A DNA stretch of 64,000 nucleotides from Siphonodentalium dalli (lineage: Eukaryota > Mollusca > Scaphopoda > Gadilida > Siphonodentaliidae): assembly GCA_032622095.1 (NCBI GenBank), contig CP136066.1, forward strand, positions 61,598,609-61,662,608, in the 5' to 3' direction. Shown piece by piece: positions 9,251-21,950 of the stretch. The notes beneath the pieces were generated by a model that saw only the letters and a list, made by a program, of their open reading frames with translations, was not told the origin of the DNA and made no database searches. Numbering within the stretch: the stretch's first letter is position 1; every line of letters begins with the position of its first letter. The translations under genes and the position numbers were made by a program.

Positions 9251-9547
9251 TGGGAACAGGCTGTTTAAAACAGTACAATATGGGACTATTTACATACGAA
9301 ATAAGCCCATATTGGCATTATTTAATCTAACCTTTTTCCATCAACACGACTTGCCAAAGCTACGCTCTTTGTACGGTGTTCTCACTGTGGCTCGCGCCAA
9401 TCAACGGAATAAGGGTTTAAGCTTAATATGTGCTTATTTCAGAATCAGATTATGGGCTTATTTTCTCAAGAACAGGCTGAAAAATAACACGAATAAACCA
9501 ACACAAGACTTTCCATGTACATTTCATCCTCGTGAAAATAAGCACAT
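9251..9547 (+). mobile_element. Partial forward foldback core and linker
   Basis: GAACAGGCTGTTTAAAACAG, then AATATGGGACTATTTACATA, CATCAACACGACTTGCC and CTTATTTCAGAATCAGATTA match the forward elements, but the right arm is missing. The recurring linker end (AATAAACCAACACAAGACTT) follows at about 9490. A 109-codon forward frame (9234-9563) crosses these repeat modules and is not credible as a gene. Confidence 0.58.
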
Positions 9548-10045
9548 AACGGTTTTATTTTAATGTGCGAAATAAGCTCATATTGGCGTTATTTAATATA
9601 AGCTTTATATATGGACCTAAAACGCGGTTTTTTTAAACAGTCCAATATGGGACTATTTTCGTACGAAATAAACCCATATTATTATTATTAATCTAGCTTT
9701 TTTCATCGACATGACCAATATCAGATGCACACTCTTTATGTTTTATATATGCGACCCTCGCGATTCAATGGCGTAATGGCTATAAGCTCACTGTGGGCTT
9801 ATTTCTGAATCAAATAAGTCTATTGAATCATATGTTGATATTTATTTCCACTATGAACCTATTTTTGTGAGGATATGTTACGATCAAAAACGGTAGATTT
9901 AATAATACCAATATGGGCTTTTTGCGTCCGGAGATAGTCCCATATTCGACTGTTTTAAAAACTGAATTTTAAGTCCATATAGAGCGTATATTGTGATTAA
10001 ATAATACCAATAGGGACTTATTTCGCTCATTAAAATAAGACCGTT
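9548..10045. mobile_element. Foldback (MITE-like) element, copy C
   Basis: Left arm about 9548-9668 (GCGAAATAAGCTCATATTGG, GGACCTAAAACGCGG, CAGTCCAATATGGGACTATT). Core with CATCGACATGACC and CACTGTGGGCTTATTTCTGA. Right arm about 9934-10045 (ATAGTCCCATATTCGACTGT, AGTCCATATAGAGCGTATAT, ATTTCGCTCATTAAAATAAG). This is the clearest of the three full copies and defines the consensus. Confidence 0.78.
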
Positions 10046-10145
10046 GCGTGCTTATTTGTATGGAAATCATGGTCCCATATTGGACGTTTATCTCCACACA
10101 GAGCCTATATTGATATGAGCTTATCTCGCTCATCAAATGCAATTT
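10046..10145 (+). repeat. Extra degenerate foldback right arm abutting the satellite
   Basis: GGTCCCATATTGGACGTTTA, CACACAGAGCCTATATTG and GAGCTTATCTCGCTCATC repeat the right-arm modules of the preceding element in decayed form. The satellite homology begins within the following ~20 bases. Confidence 0.55.
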
Positions 10146-12122
10146 AATAATACCAATTAGACCATGAACAAACAAATATTCACCTCCCCACTGAGACCAA
10201 AATCCCTTTCATGTGGCCAAATTGTTTTGTTCAGTGCCTGCCTATATTCTAAAGTCAAATGTGGAATCATTTTCAGAATGAGTAGAGTCTGAGACTGACC
10301 CCAAAATATTATTTCATAATCACAGGTGTTGCATGGTCCATTGGAATTTATCATGGGTGCTGCAGGTGTTGGGCCAGCTCCGTGCCCTTCAATCCCAACC
10401 AGGAGCTCAAACTTCAGTAAATATTTTATGCAGATGCAGATCTATCCATTAACAAATTAATGGGTACTGGGCCCAATTCAAGTTAAAAAATACCCAATCG
10501 ACTTTAAACACAAATATTCACCTCACCTGAGCCCAAAATCCCTTCAACGTGCCCAAACATTAAATGGGTTACTGGGCCCAATTCAAGTTAAAATTATCCA
10601 TTTGACTATTAAACACAAATATTCACCTCCCCCTCAGCCCAAAATCCCTTCCAGGTGCCCAAATAATTTTTTGTTGGGTGTCTGAGATAACACTGACCCC
10701 AAAATATTATTTTATAGGTACCAGTGCCATATGTTTTATCATGGGTGGTATGGGTGTTGGACTGATTCCTAAGCCTAAAATACCAATATGGCTACTAAAA
10801 ACACAAATATTCCTCTCCCCTCGCCCAAATTCCCTTCCAGGTAACAACATATTTTCTGTTGATCGCCTGCCTATACTCTAAAGTCATATGTGGAATCATG
10901 TTTCATAAATGAGTGTTGTCTGATTGAACACTGACCCCAAAATATGATTCTATAGGCACAGATGCTGTATGGTTTACCATTGGTGCTGTGGGTGTTGGGC
11001 TGGCTCCATACTCTTAAATCCAATACGGGAAATCATTTACATAGGTGCTTACCTATTCAATAACACTAAAAGCCCTGGATGTAGATATCAATAATGGCAC
11101 AATATAAGTTAAATATACCAACTTGACTATTAAAATTCCTAATATTCCACTCCACTTGACCAGAGCCCAAAATAACTTCCAGGTGCCAAAATATATCATT
11201 TTCAGAATGGGCATAGTCTGAGACCCAGAAAAATGATTTTATAGGCACGGGTGTTGTATGGTTTCATCATGGGTGCCGTGGGTGTTGGGCTGTCACCACA
11301 CCCTTAAAACCCACTGAGGAGCCCAAACTTTTGCACATCTTCTTAAACAGATGAATATATTTCCAAAAACACTAAAAGTACTGGAAGTTGATATCTATAA
11401 TGGGTCACAATTCAAGTTAAATATACCAACTTAACTATTAAAATACCCAAATGTTCCCCTCCCCCTTACCAAAGCCCAAAATACCATTCAGGTGCCCAAA
11501 GAATTGTTTTACCATTGCCTACATATATTCTGAAGTAAACTGGATTAATTTTCAGAATAGGTATAGTCTGAGAGAACACTGACCCAGAAATATGTTTTCA
11601 TAGCCGCTGTATGGTTTCATCATGGGTGCCGTGGGTGTTGGGCTGTCACCATCTCCTAAAAACCCACTGAGGAGCCAAAACTTTTGCACATATTCTTATA
11701 CAGATGAAACACTAAAAGTACAGGAAGTAGAAATCTATAATGGGTCACAATTCACGTTAAATATACCAATTTAACTTTTAAAATACCCAAATATCCCCCC
11801 CCCCTGACCAAAGCCCAAAATCCCATTCATATGCTCAAATAATTTTTTTTCTCATTGCCTATATATATTCTAAAAGTCAACTGCAGAGAAATTTTCAGAA
11901 TGGGTATAGTCTGAGAGATCACCGATTCAGAAATATGTTTTCATAGGCACGGGTGCTGTATGGTTTTTTCATGGGAGCTGTGTGTGTTGGGCTGTCTCCA
12001 TAACTTTAAAACCCACCGTGGAGCCCAAACTTTGTGCAAACCATTTGTATAGATGCATAGTTGCATACCTATCCAAAAACTATAAAAGTGCTGGAAATAG
12101 ATACCTATAATGGGTCATATGG
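10146..12122 (+). repeat. Diverged satellite monomers, left edge of the array
   Basis: About seven monomers can be recognised by the AGCCCAAAA-type landmark at about 10192, 10525, 10633, 10825, 11165, 11473 and 11811. Each carries recognisable ATCATTTTCAGAATG, ATCATGGGTG-GTGGGTGTTGGGCTG and GGAGCCCAAACTTTT segments. Several are shortened (only ~108 bp between two landmarks). Divergence decreases toward the core: the last monomer is nearly core-like. No gene is present; short frames are repeat by-products. Confidence 0.85.
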
Positions 12123-12297
12123 CCCAATTCAAGTTAAATATACCAATTTAACTTGAATTGTCATGGGTGCTGGGCTGTCTCCATACCCTTAAAACCCACT
12201 AAGGAGCCCAAACTTTTGCATATCTTCTTATAATGATGCAGATCTTTCCAAAAACACTAGGAGACCTAGAAGTATATACCTATAATGGGTCACAGGA
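12123..12297 (+). repeat. Representative truncated monomer (175 bp) of the dimeric unit
   Basis: Compared with the full monomer that follows, about 188 bp are missing between the ATATACCAATTTAA segment and the TCATGGGTGCT segment. The missing block is replaced by the nine bases CTTGAATTG, which complete an inverted repeat. Most copies have also lost nine bases (GTGGGTGTT) just downstream. The 547-bp units keep them. Confidence 0.9.
12125..12160. repeat. Satellite hairpin: perfect 15-bp arms, 6-base loop (one per unit)
   Basis: Arm CAATTCAAGTTAAAT, spacer ATACCA, then the exact reverse complement of the arm. It sits precisely on the deletion joint of the truncated monomer and recurs in essentially every unit up to 61217-61252. 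At 50963 one arm base is mutated. Diverged edge monomers have the left arm but not the right, so the hairpin arose with the deletion. Confidence 0.95.
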
Positions 12298-12660
12298 CCC
12301 AATTCCAGTTAAATATACCAATTTAACCATTAAAAAAACCAAATATTCCCCCCTGACCAGAGCCCAAAATGCCATTCAGGTGCCCAAATCATCTTTTCCC
12401 ATTGCCTCTATATATTCTAAAGTGAAATGTGGAATCATTTTCAGAATGGGTATAGTCTGAGAGATGGCTGACTCAGAAATATGTTTTCATAGGCACGGGT
12501 GCTGTATGGTTTTATCATGGGTGCTGTGGGTGTTGGGCTGTTTCCATACCCTTAAAACCCACCGAGGAGCCCAAACTTTGTGCAAACTATTTGCATAGAT
12601 GCATACCTATCCACAAACAACAAAAGTGCTGGAAGTAGATACATATAATGGGTCATATGG
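12298..12660 (+). repeat. Representative full monomer (363 bp) of the dimeric unit
   Basis: It contains, in order, CCCAATTCCAGTTAAATATA, a C-rich CCCCCCTGACCAGAGCCC, ATCATTTTCAGAATGGG, a G-rich CATGGGTGCTGTGGGTGTTG, GGAGCCCAAACTTTG and GCTGGAAGTAGATACATATA. It corresponds to the ancestral monomer seen at the array edges. The G-rich strand has four GGG runs (12497, 12519, 12528, 12535). Confidence 0.9.
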
Positions 12661-13308
12661 CACAATTCAAGTTAAATATACCAATTTAACTTGAATTGTC
12701 ATGGGTGCTGGGCTGTCTCCATACCCTTAAAACCCACTAAGGAGCCCAAACTTTTGCATATCTTCTTATAATGATGCAGATCTTTCCAAAAACACTTGGA
12801 GACCTAGAAGTATATACCTATAATGGGTCACAGGACCCAATTCCAGTTAAATATACCAATTTAACCATTAAAAAACCCAAATATTCCCCCCTGACCAGAG
12901 CCCAAAATGACATTCAGGTGCCCAAATCATCTTTTCCCATTGCCTCTATATATTCTAAAGTGATATGTGGAATCATTTTCAGAATGGGTATAGTCTGAGA
13001 GATGGCTGACTCAGAAATATGTTTTCATAGGCACGGGTGCTGTATGGTTTTATCATGGGTGCTGTGGGTGTTGGGCTGTTTCCATACCCTTAAAATCCAC
13101 CGAGGAGCCCAAACTTTGTGCAAACTATTTGCATAGATGCATACCTATCCACAAACAACAAAAGTGCTGGAAGTAGATACATATAATGGGTCATATGGCC
13201 CAATTCAAGTTAAATATACCAATTTAACTTGAATTGTCATGGGTGCTGGGCTGTCTCCATACCCTTAAAACCCACTAAGGAGCCCAAACTTTTGCATATC
13301 TTCTTATA

Positions 13309-16300
13309 ATGATGCAGATCTTTCCAAAAACACTAGGAGACCTAGAAGTATATACATATAATTGGTCACAGGACCCAATTCCAGTTAAATATACCAATTT
13401 AACCATTAAAAAAACCAAATATTCCCCCCTGACCAGAGCCCAAAATGCCATTCAGGTGCCCAAATCATCTTTTCCCATTGCCTCTATATATTCTAAAGTG
13501 AAATGTGGAATCATTTTCAGAATGGGTATAGTCTGAGAGATGGCTGACTCAGAAATATGTTTTCATAGGCACGGGTGCTGTATGGTTTTATCATGGGTGC
13601 TGTGGGTGTTGGGCTGTTTCCATACCCTTAAAACCCACCGAGGAGCCCAAACTTTTTGCAAATTATTTGCATAGATGCATACCTATCCACAAACAACAAA
13701 AGTGCTGGAAGTAGATACATATAATGGGTCATATGGCCCAATTCAAGTTAAATATACCAATTTAACTTGAATTGTCATGGGTGCTGTGGGTGTTGGGCTG
13801 TCTCCATACCCTTAAAACCCACTAAGGAGCCCAAACTTTTGCATATCTTCTTATAATGATGCAGATCTTTCCAAAAACACTAGGAGACCTAGAAGTATAT
13901 ACATATAATTGGTCACAGGACCCAATTCCAGTTAAATATACCAATTTAACCATTAAAAAACCCAAATATTTCCCCCTGACCAGAGCCCAAAATGCCATTC
14001 AGGTGCCCAAATCATTTTTTCCCATTGCCTCTATATATTCTAAAGTGATATGTGGAATCATTTTCAGAATGGGTATAGTCTGAGAGATGGCTGACTCAGA
14101 AATATGTTTTCATAGGCACGGGTGCTGTATGGTTTTATCATGGGTGCTGTGGGTGTTGGGCTGTTTCCATACCCTTAAAACCCACCGAGGAGCCCAAACT
14201 TTGTGCAAACTATTTGCATAGATGCATACCTATCCACAAACAACAAAAGTGCTGGAAGTAGATACATATAATGGGTCATATGGCCCAATTCAAGTTAAAT
14301 ATACCAATTTAACTTGAATTGTCATGGGTGCTGGGCTGTCTCCATACCCTTAAAACCCACTAAGGAGCCCAAACTTTTGCATATATTCTTATAATGATGC
14401 AGATCTTTCCAAAAACACTAGGAGACCTAGAAGTATATACCTATAATGGGTCACAGGACCCAATTCCAGTTAAATATACCAATTTAACCATTAAAAAAAA
14501 CAAATATTCCCCCCTGACCAGAGCCCAAAATGCCATTCAGGTGCCCAAATCATCTTTTCCCATTGCCTCTATATATTCTAAAGTGAAATGTGGAATCATT
14601 TTCAGAATGGGTATAGTCTGAGAGATGGCTGACTCAGAAATATGTTTTCATAGGCACGGGTGCTGTATGGTTTTATCATGGGTGCTGTGGGTGTTGGGCT
14701 GTTTCCATACCCTTAAAACCCACCGAGGAGCCCAAATTTGTGCAATCTATTTGCATAGATGCATACCTATCCACAAACAACAAAAGTGCTGGAAGTAGAT
14801 ACATATAATGGGTCATATGGCCCAATTCAAGTTAAATATACCAATTTAACTTGAATTGTCATGGGTGCTGGGCTGTCTCCATACCCTTAAAACCCACTAA
14901 GGAGCCCAAACTTTTGCATATCTTCTTATAATGATGCAGATCTTTCCAAAAACACTAGGAGACCTAGAAGTATATACATATAATTGGTCACAGGACCCAA
15001 TTCCAGTTAAATATACCAATTTAACCATTAAAAAACCCAAATATTCCCCCCTGACCAGAGCCCAAAATGCCATTCAGGTGCCCAAATCATCTTTTCCCAT
15101 TGCCTCTATATATTCTAAAGTGAAATGTGGAATCATTTTCAGAATGGGTACAGTCTGAGAGATGGCTGACTCAGAAATATGTTTTCATTGGCACGGGTGC
15201 TGTATGGTTTTATCATGGGTGCTGTGGGTGTTGGGCTGTTTCCATACCCTTAAAACCCACCGAGGAGCCCAAACTTTGTGCAAACTATTTGCATAGATGC
15301 ATACCTATCCACAAACAACAAAAGTGCTGGAAGTAGATACATATAATGGGTCATATGGCCCAATTCAAGTTAAATATACCAATTTAACTTGAATTGTCAT
15401 GGGTGCTGTGGGTGTTGGGCTGTCTCCATACCCTTAAAACCCACTAAGGAGCCCAAACTTTTGCATATCTTCTTATAATGATGCAGATCTTTCCAAAAAC
15501 ACTAGGAGACCTAGAAGTATATACATATAATTGGTCACAGGACCCAATTCCAGTTAAATATACCAATTTAACCATTAAAAAACCCAAATATTCCCCCCTG
15601 ACCAGAGCCCAAAATGCCATTCAGGTGCCCAAATCATTTTTTCCCATTGCCTCTATATATTCTAAAGTGATATGTGGAATCATTTTCAGAATGGGTATAG
15701 TCTGAGAGATGGCTGACTCAGAAATATGTTTTCATAGGCACGGGTGCTGTATGGTTTTATCATGGGTGCTGTGGGTGTTGGGCTGTTTCCATACCCTTAA
15801 AACCCACCGAGGAGCCCAAACTTTGTGCAAACTATTTGCATAGATGCATACCTATCCACAAACAACAAAAGTGCTGGAAGTAGATACATATAATGGGTCA
15901 TATGGCCCAATTCAAGTTAAATATACCAATTTAACTTGAATTGTCATGGGTGCTGGGCTGTCTCCATACCCTTAAAACCCACTAAGGAGCCCAAACTTTT
16001 GCATATATTCTTATAATGATGCAGATCTTTCCAAAAACACTAGGAGACCTAGAAGTATATACCTATAATGGGTCACAGGACCCAATTCCAGTTAAATATA
16101 CCAATTTAACCATTAAAAAAACCAAATATTCCCCCCTGACCAGAGCCCAAAATGCCATTCAGGTGCCCAAATCATCTTTTCCCATTGCCTCTATATATTC
16201 TAAAGTGAAATGTGGAATCATTTTCAGAATGGGTATAGTCTGAGAGATGGCTGACTCAGAAATATGTTTTCATAGGCACGGGTGCTGTATGGTTTTATCA

Positions 16301-17629
16301 TGGGTGCTGTGGGTGTTGGGCTGTTTCCATACCCTTAAAACCCACCGAGGAGCCCAAATTTGTGCAATCTATTTGCATAGATGCATACCTATCCACAAAC
16401 AACAAAAGTGCTGGAAGTAGATACATATAATGGGTCATATGGCCCAATTCAAGTTAAATATACCAATTTAACTTGAATTGTCATGGGTGCTGGGCTGTCT
16501 CCATACCCTTAAAACCCACTAAGGAGCCCAAACTTTTGCATATCTTCTTATAATGATGCAGATCTTTCCAAAAACACTAGGAGACCTAGAAGTATATACC
16601 TATAATGGGTCACAGGACCCAATTCCAGTTAAATATACCAATTTAACCATTAAAAAAACCAAATATTCCTCCCTGACCAGAGCCCAAAATGCCATTCAGG
16701 TGCCCAAATCATCTTTTCCCATTGCCTCTATATATTCTAAAGTGAAATGTGGAATCATTTTCAGAATGGGTATAGTCTGAGAGATGGCTGACTCAGAAAT
16801 ATGTTTTCATAGGCACGGGTGCTGTATGGTTTTATCATGGGTGCTGTGGGTGTTGGGCTGTTTCCATACCCTTAAAACCCACCGAGGAGCCCAAACTTTG
16901 TGCAAACTATTTGCATAGATGCATACCTATCCACAAACAACAAAAGTGCTGGAAGTAGATACATATAATGGGTCATATGGCCCAATTCAAGTTAAATATA
17001 CCAATTTAACTTGAATTGTCATGGGTGCTGTGGGTGTCTCCATACCCTTAAAACCCACTAAGGAGCCCAAACTTTTGCATATCTTCTTATAATGATGCAG
17101 ATCTTTCCAAAAACACTAGGAGACCTAGAAGTATATACATATAATTGGTCACAGGACCCAATTCCAGTTAAATATACCAATTTAACCATTAAAAAAACCA
17201 AATATTCCCCCCTGACCAGAGCCCAAAATGCCATTCAGGTGCCCAAATCATCTTTTCCCATTGCCTCTATATATTCTAAAGTGAAATGTGGAATCATTTT
17301 CAGAATGGGTACAGTCTGAGAGATGGCTGACTCAGAAATATGTTTTCATAGGCACAGGTGCTGTATGGTTTTATCATGGGTGCTGTGGGTGTTGGGCTGT
17401 TTCCATACCCTTAAAACCCACCGAGGAGCCCAAACTTTGTGCAAACTATTTGCATAGATGCATACCCATCCACAAACAACAAAAGTGCTGGAAGTAGATA
17501 CATATAATGGGTCATATGGCCCAATTCAAGTTAAATATACCAATTTAACTTGAATTGTCATGGGTGCTGGGCTGTCTCCATACCCTTAAAACCCACTAAG
17601 GAGCCCAAACTTTTGCATATCTTCTTATA
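13309..17629 (+). repeat. Eight-unit block, first copy of a 4,321-bp segmental duplication
   Basis: The series of unit lengths from 13309 is 547, 538, 537, 547, 538, 537, 539, 538. Private variants include AAATTATTTGC near 13660, two CCCAAATTTGTGCAATC deletions, CATTGGCACGGG near 15188 and CATACCCATCC near 17462. Confidence 0.9.
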
Positions 17630-20600
17630 ATGATGCAGATCTTTCCAAAAACACTAGGAGACCTAGAAGTATATACATATAATTGGTCACAGGACCCAAT
17701 TCCAGTTAAATATACCAATTTAACCATTAAAAAAACCAAATATTCCCCCCTGACCAGAGCCCAAAATGCCATTCAGGTGCCCAAATCATCTTTTCCCATT
17801 GCCTCTATATATTCTAAAGTGAAATGTGGAATCATTTTCAGAATGGGTATAGTCTGAGAGATGGCTGACTCAGAAATATGTTTTCATAGGCACGGGTGCT
17901 GTATGGTTTTATCATGGGTGCTGTGGGTGTTGGGCTGTTTCCATACCCTTAAAACCCACCGAGGAGCCCAAACTTTTTGCAAATTATTTGCATAGATGCA
18001 TACCTATCCACAAACAACAAAAGTGCTGGAAGTAGATACATATAATGGGTCATATGGCCCAATTCAAGTTAAATATACCAATTTAACTTGAATTGTCATG
18101 GGTGCTGTGGGTGTTGGGCTGTCTCCATACCCTTAAAACCCACTAAGGAGCCCAAACTTTTGCATATCTTCTTATAATGATGCAGATCTTTCCAAAAACA
18201 CTAGGAGACCTAGAAGTATATACATATAATTGGTCACAGGACCCAATTCCAGTTAAATATACCAATTTAACCATTAAAAAACCCAAATATTTCCCCCTGA
18301 CCAGAGCCCAAAATGCCATTCAGGTGCCCAAATCATTTTTTCCCATTGCCTCTATATATTCTAAAGTGATATGTGGAATCATTTTCAGAATGGGTATAGT
18401 CTGAGAGATGGCTGACTCAGAAATATGTTTTCATAGGCACGGGTGCTGTATGGTTTTATCATGGGTGCTGTGGGTGTTGGGCTGTTTCCATACCCTTAAA
18501 ACCCACCGAGGAGCCCAAACTTTGTGCAAACTATTTGCATAGATGCATACCTATCCACAAACAACAAAAGTGCTGGAAGTAGATACATATAATGGGTCAT
18601 ATGGCCCAATTCAAGTTAAATATACCAATTTAACTTGAATTGTCATGGGTGCTGGGCTGTCTCCATACCCTTAAAACCCACTAAGGAGCCCAAACTTTTG
18701 CATATATTCTTATAATGATGCAGATCTTTCCAAAAACACTAGGAGACCTAGAAGTATATACCTATAATGGGTCACAGGACCCAATTCCAGTTAAATATAC
18801 CAATTTAACCATTAAAAAAAACAAATATTCCCCCCTGACCAGAGCCCAAAATGCCATTCAGGTGCCCAAATCATCTTTTCCCATTGCCTCTATATATTCT
18901 AAAGTGAAATGTGGAATCATTTTCAGAATGGGTATAGTCTGAGAGATGGCTGACTCAGAAATATGTTTTCATAGGCACGGGTGCTGTATGGTTTTATCAT
19001 GGGTGCTGTGGGTGTTGGGCTGTTTCCATACCCTTAAAACCCACCGAGGAGCCCAAATTTGTGCAATCTATTTGCATAGATGCATACCTATCCACAAACA
19101 ACAAAAGTGCTGGAAGTAGATACATATAATGGGTCATATGGCCCAATTCAAGTTAAATATACCAATTTAACTTGAATTGTCATGGGTGCTGGGCTGTCTC
19201 CATACCCTTAAAACCCACTAAGGAGCCCAAACTTTTGCATATCTTCTTATAATGATGCAGATCTTTCCAAAAACACTAGGAGACCTAGAAGTATATACAT
19301 ATAATTGGTCACAGGACCCAATTCCAGTTAAATATACCAATTTAACCATTAAAAAACCCAAATATTCCCCCCTGACCAGAGCCCAAAATGCCATTCAGGT
19401 GCCCAAATCATCTTTTCCCATTGCCTCTATATATTCTAAAGTGAAATGTGGAATCATTTTCAGAATGGGTACAGTCTGAGAGATGGCTGACTCAGAAATA
19501 TGTTTTCATTGGCACGGGTGCTGTATGGTTTTATCATGGGTGCTGTGGGTGTTGGGCTGTTTCCATACCCTTAAAACCCACCGAGGAGCCCAAACTTTGT
19601 GCAAACTATTTGCATAGATGCATACCTATCCACAAACAACAAAAGTGCTGGAAGTAGATACATATAATGGGTCATATGGCCCAATTCAAGTTAAATATAC
19701 CAATTTAACTTGAATTGTCATGGGTGCTGTGGGTGTTGGGCTGTCTCCATACCCTTAAAACCCACTAAGGAGCCCAAACTTTTGCATATCTTCTTATAAT
19801 GATGCAGATCTTTCCAAAAACACTAGGAGACCTAGAAGTATATACATATAATTGGTCACAGGACCCAATTCCAGTTAAATATACCAATTTAACCATTAAA
19901 AAACCCAAATATTCCCCCCTGACCAGAGCCCAAAATGCCATTCAGGTGCCCAAATCATTTTTTCCCATTGCCTCTATATATTCTAAAGTGATATGTGGAA
20001 TCATTTTCAGAATGGGTATAGTCTGAGAGATGGCTGACTCAGAAATATGTTTTCATAGGCACGGGTGCTGTATGGTTTTATCATGGGTGCTGTGGGTGTT
20101 GGGCTGTTTCCATACCCTTAAAACCCACCGAGGAGCCCAAACTTTGTGCAAACTATTTGCATAGATGCATACCTATCCACAAACAACAAAAGTGCTGGAA
20201 GTAGATACATATAATGGGTCATATGGCCCAATTCAAGTTAAATATACCAATTTAACTTGAATTGTCATGGGTGCTGGGCTGTCTCCATACCCTTAAAACC
20301 CACTAAGGAGCCCAAACTTTTGCATATATTCTTATAATGATGCAGATCTTTCCAAAAACACTAGGAGACCTAGAAGTATATACCTATAATGGGTCACAGG
20401 ACCCAATTCCAGTTAAATATACCAATTTAACCATTAAAAAAACCAAATATTCCCCCCTGACCAGAGCCCAAAATGCCATTCAGGTGCCCAAATCATCTTT
20501 TCCCATTGCCTCTATATATTCTAAAGTGAAATGTGGAATCATTTTCAGAATGGGTATAGTCTGAGAGATGGCTGACTCAGAAATATGTTTTCATAGGCAC

Positions 20601-21950
20601 GGGTGCTGTATGGTTTTATCATGGGTGCTGTGGGTGTTGGGCTGTTTCCATACCCTTAAAACCCACCGAGGAGCCCAAATTTGTGCAATCTATTTGCATA
20701 GATGCATACCTATCCACAAACAACAAAAGTGCTGGAAGTAGATACATATAATGGGTCATATGGCCCAATTCAAGTTAAATATACCAATTTAACTTGAATT
20801 GTCATGGGTGCTGGGCTGTCTCCATACCCTTAAAACCCACTAAGGAGCCCAAACTTTTGCATATCTTCTTATAATGATGCAGATCTTTCCAAAAACACTA
20901 GGAGACCTAGAAGTATATACCTATAATGGGTCACAGGACCCAATTCCAGTTAAATATACCAATTTAACCATTAAAAAAACCAAATATTCCTCCCTGACCA
21001 GAGCCCAAAATGCCATTCAGGTGCCCAAATCATCTTTTCCCATTGCCTCTATATATTCTAAAGTGAAATGTGGAATCATTTTCAGAATGGGTATAGTCTG
21101 AGAGATGGCTGACTCAGAAATATGTTTTCATAGGCACGGGTGCTGTATGGTTTTATCATGGGTGCTGTGGGTGTTGGGCTGTTTCCATACCCTTAAAACC
21201 CACCGAGGAGCCCAAACTTTGTGCAAACTATTTGCATAGATGCATACCTATCCACAAACAACAAAAGTGCTGGAAGTAGATACATATAATGGGTCATATG
21301 GCCCAATTCAAGTTAAATATACCAATTTAACTTGAATTGTCATGGGTGCTGTGGGTGTCTCCATACCCTTAAAACCCACTAAGGAGCCCAAACTTTTGCA
21401 TATCTTCTTATAATGATGCAGATCTTTCCAAAAACACTAGGAGACCTAGAAGTATATACATATAATTGGTCACAGGACCCAATTCCAGTTAAATATACCA
21501 ATTTAACCATTAAAAAAACCAAATATTCCCCCCTGACCAGAGCCCAAAATGCCATTCAGGTGCCCAAATCATCTTTTCCCATTGCCTCTATATATTCTAA
21601 AGTGAAATGTGGAATCATTTTCAGAATGGGTACAGTCTGAGAGATGGCTGACTCAGAAATATGTTTTCATAGGCACAGGTGCTGTATGGTTTTATCATGG
21701 GTGCTGTGGGTGTTGGGCTGTTTCCATACCCTTAAAACCCACCGAGGAGCCCAAACTTTGTGCAAACTATTTGCATAGATGCATACCCATCCACAAACAA
21801 CAAAAGTGCTGGAAGTAGATACATATAATGGGTCATATGGCCCAATTCAAGTTAAATATACCAATTTAACTTGAATTGTCATGGGTGCTGGGCTGTCTCC
21901 ATACCCTTAAAACCCACTAAGGAGCCCAAACTTTTGCATATCTTCTTATA
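17630..21950 (+). repeat. Eight-unit block, second copy of the 4,321-bp duplication
   Basis: Repeats the same length series and every private variant listed for 13309-17629 at an offset of exactly 4,321 bp (for example AAATTATTTGC near 17981, CATTGGCACGGG near 19508, CATACCCATCC near 21782). I saw no difference at the diagnostic positions I checked. Confidence 0.9.
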
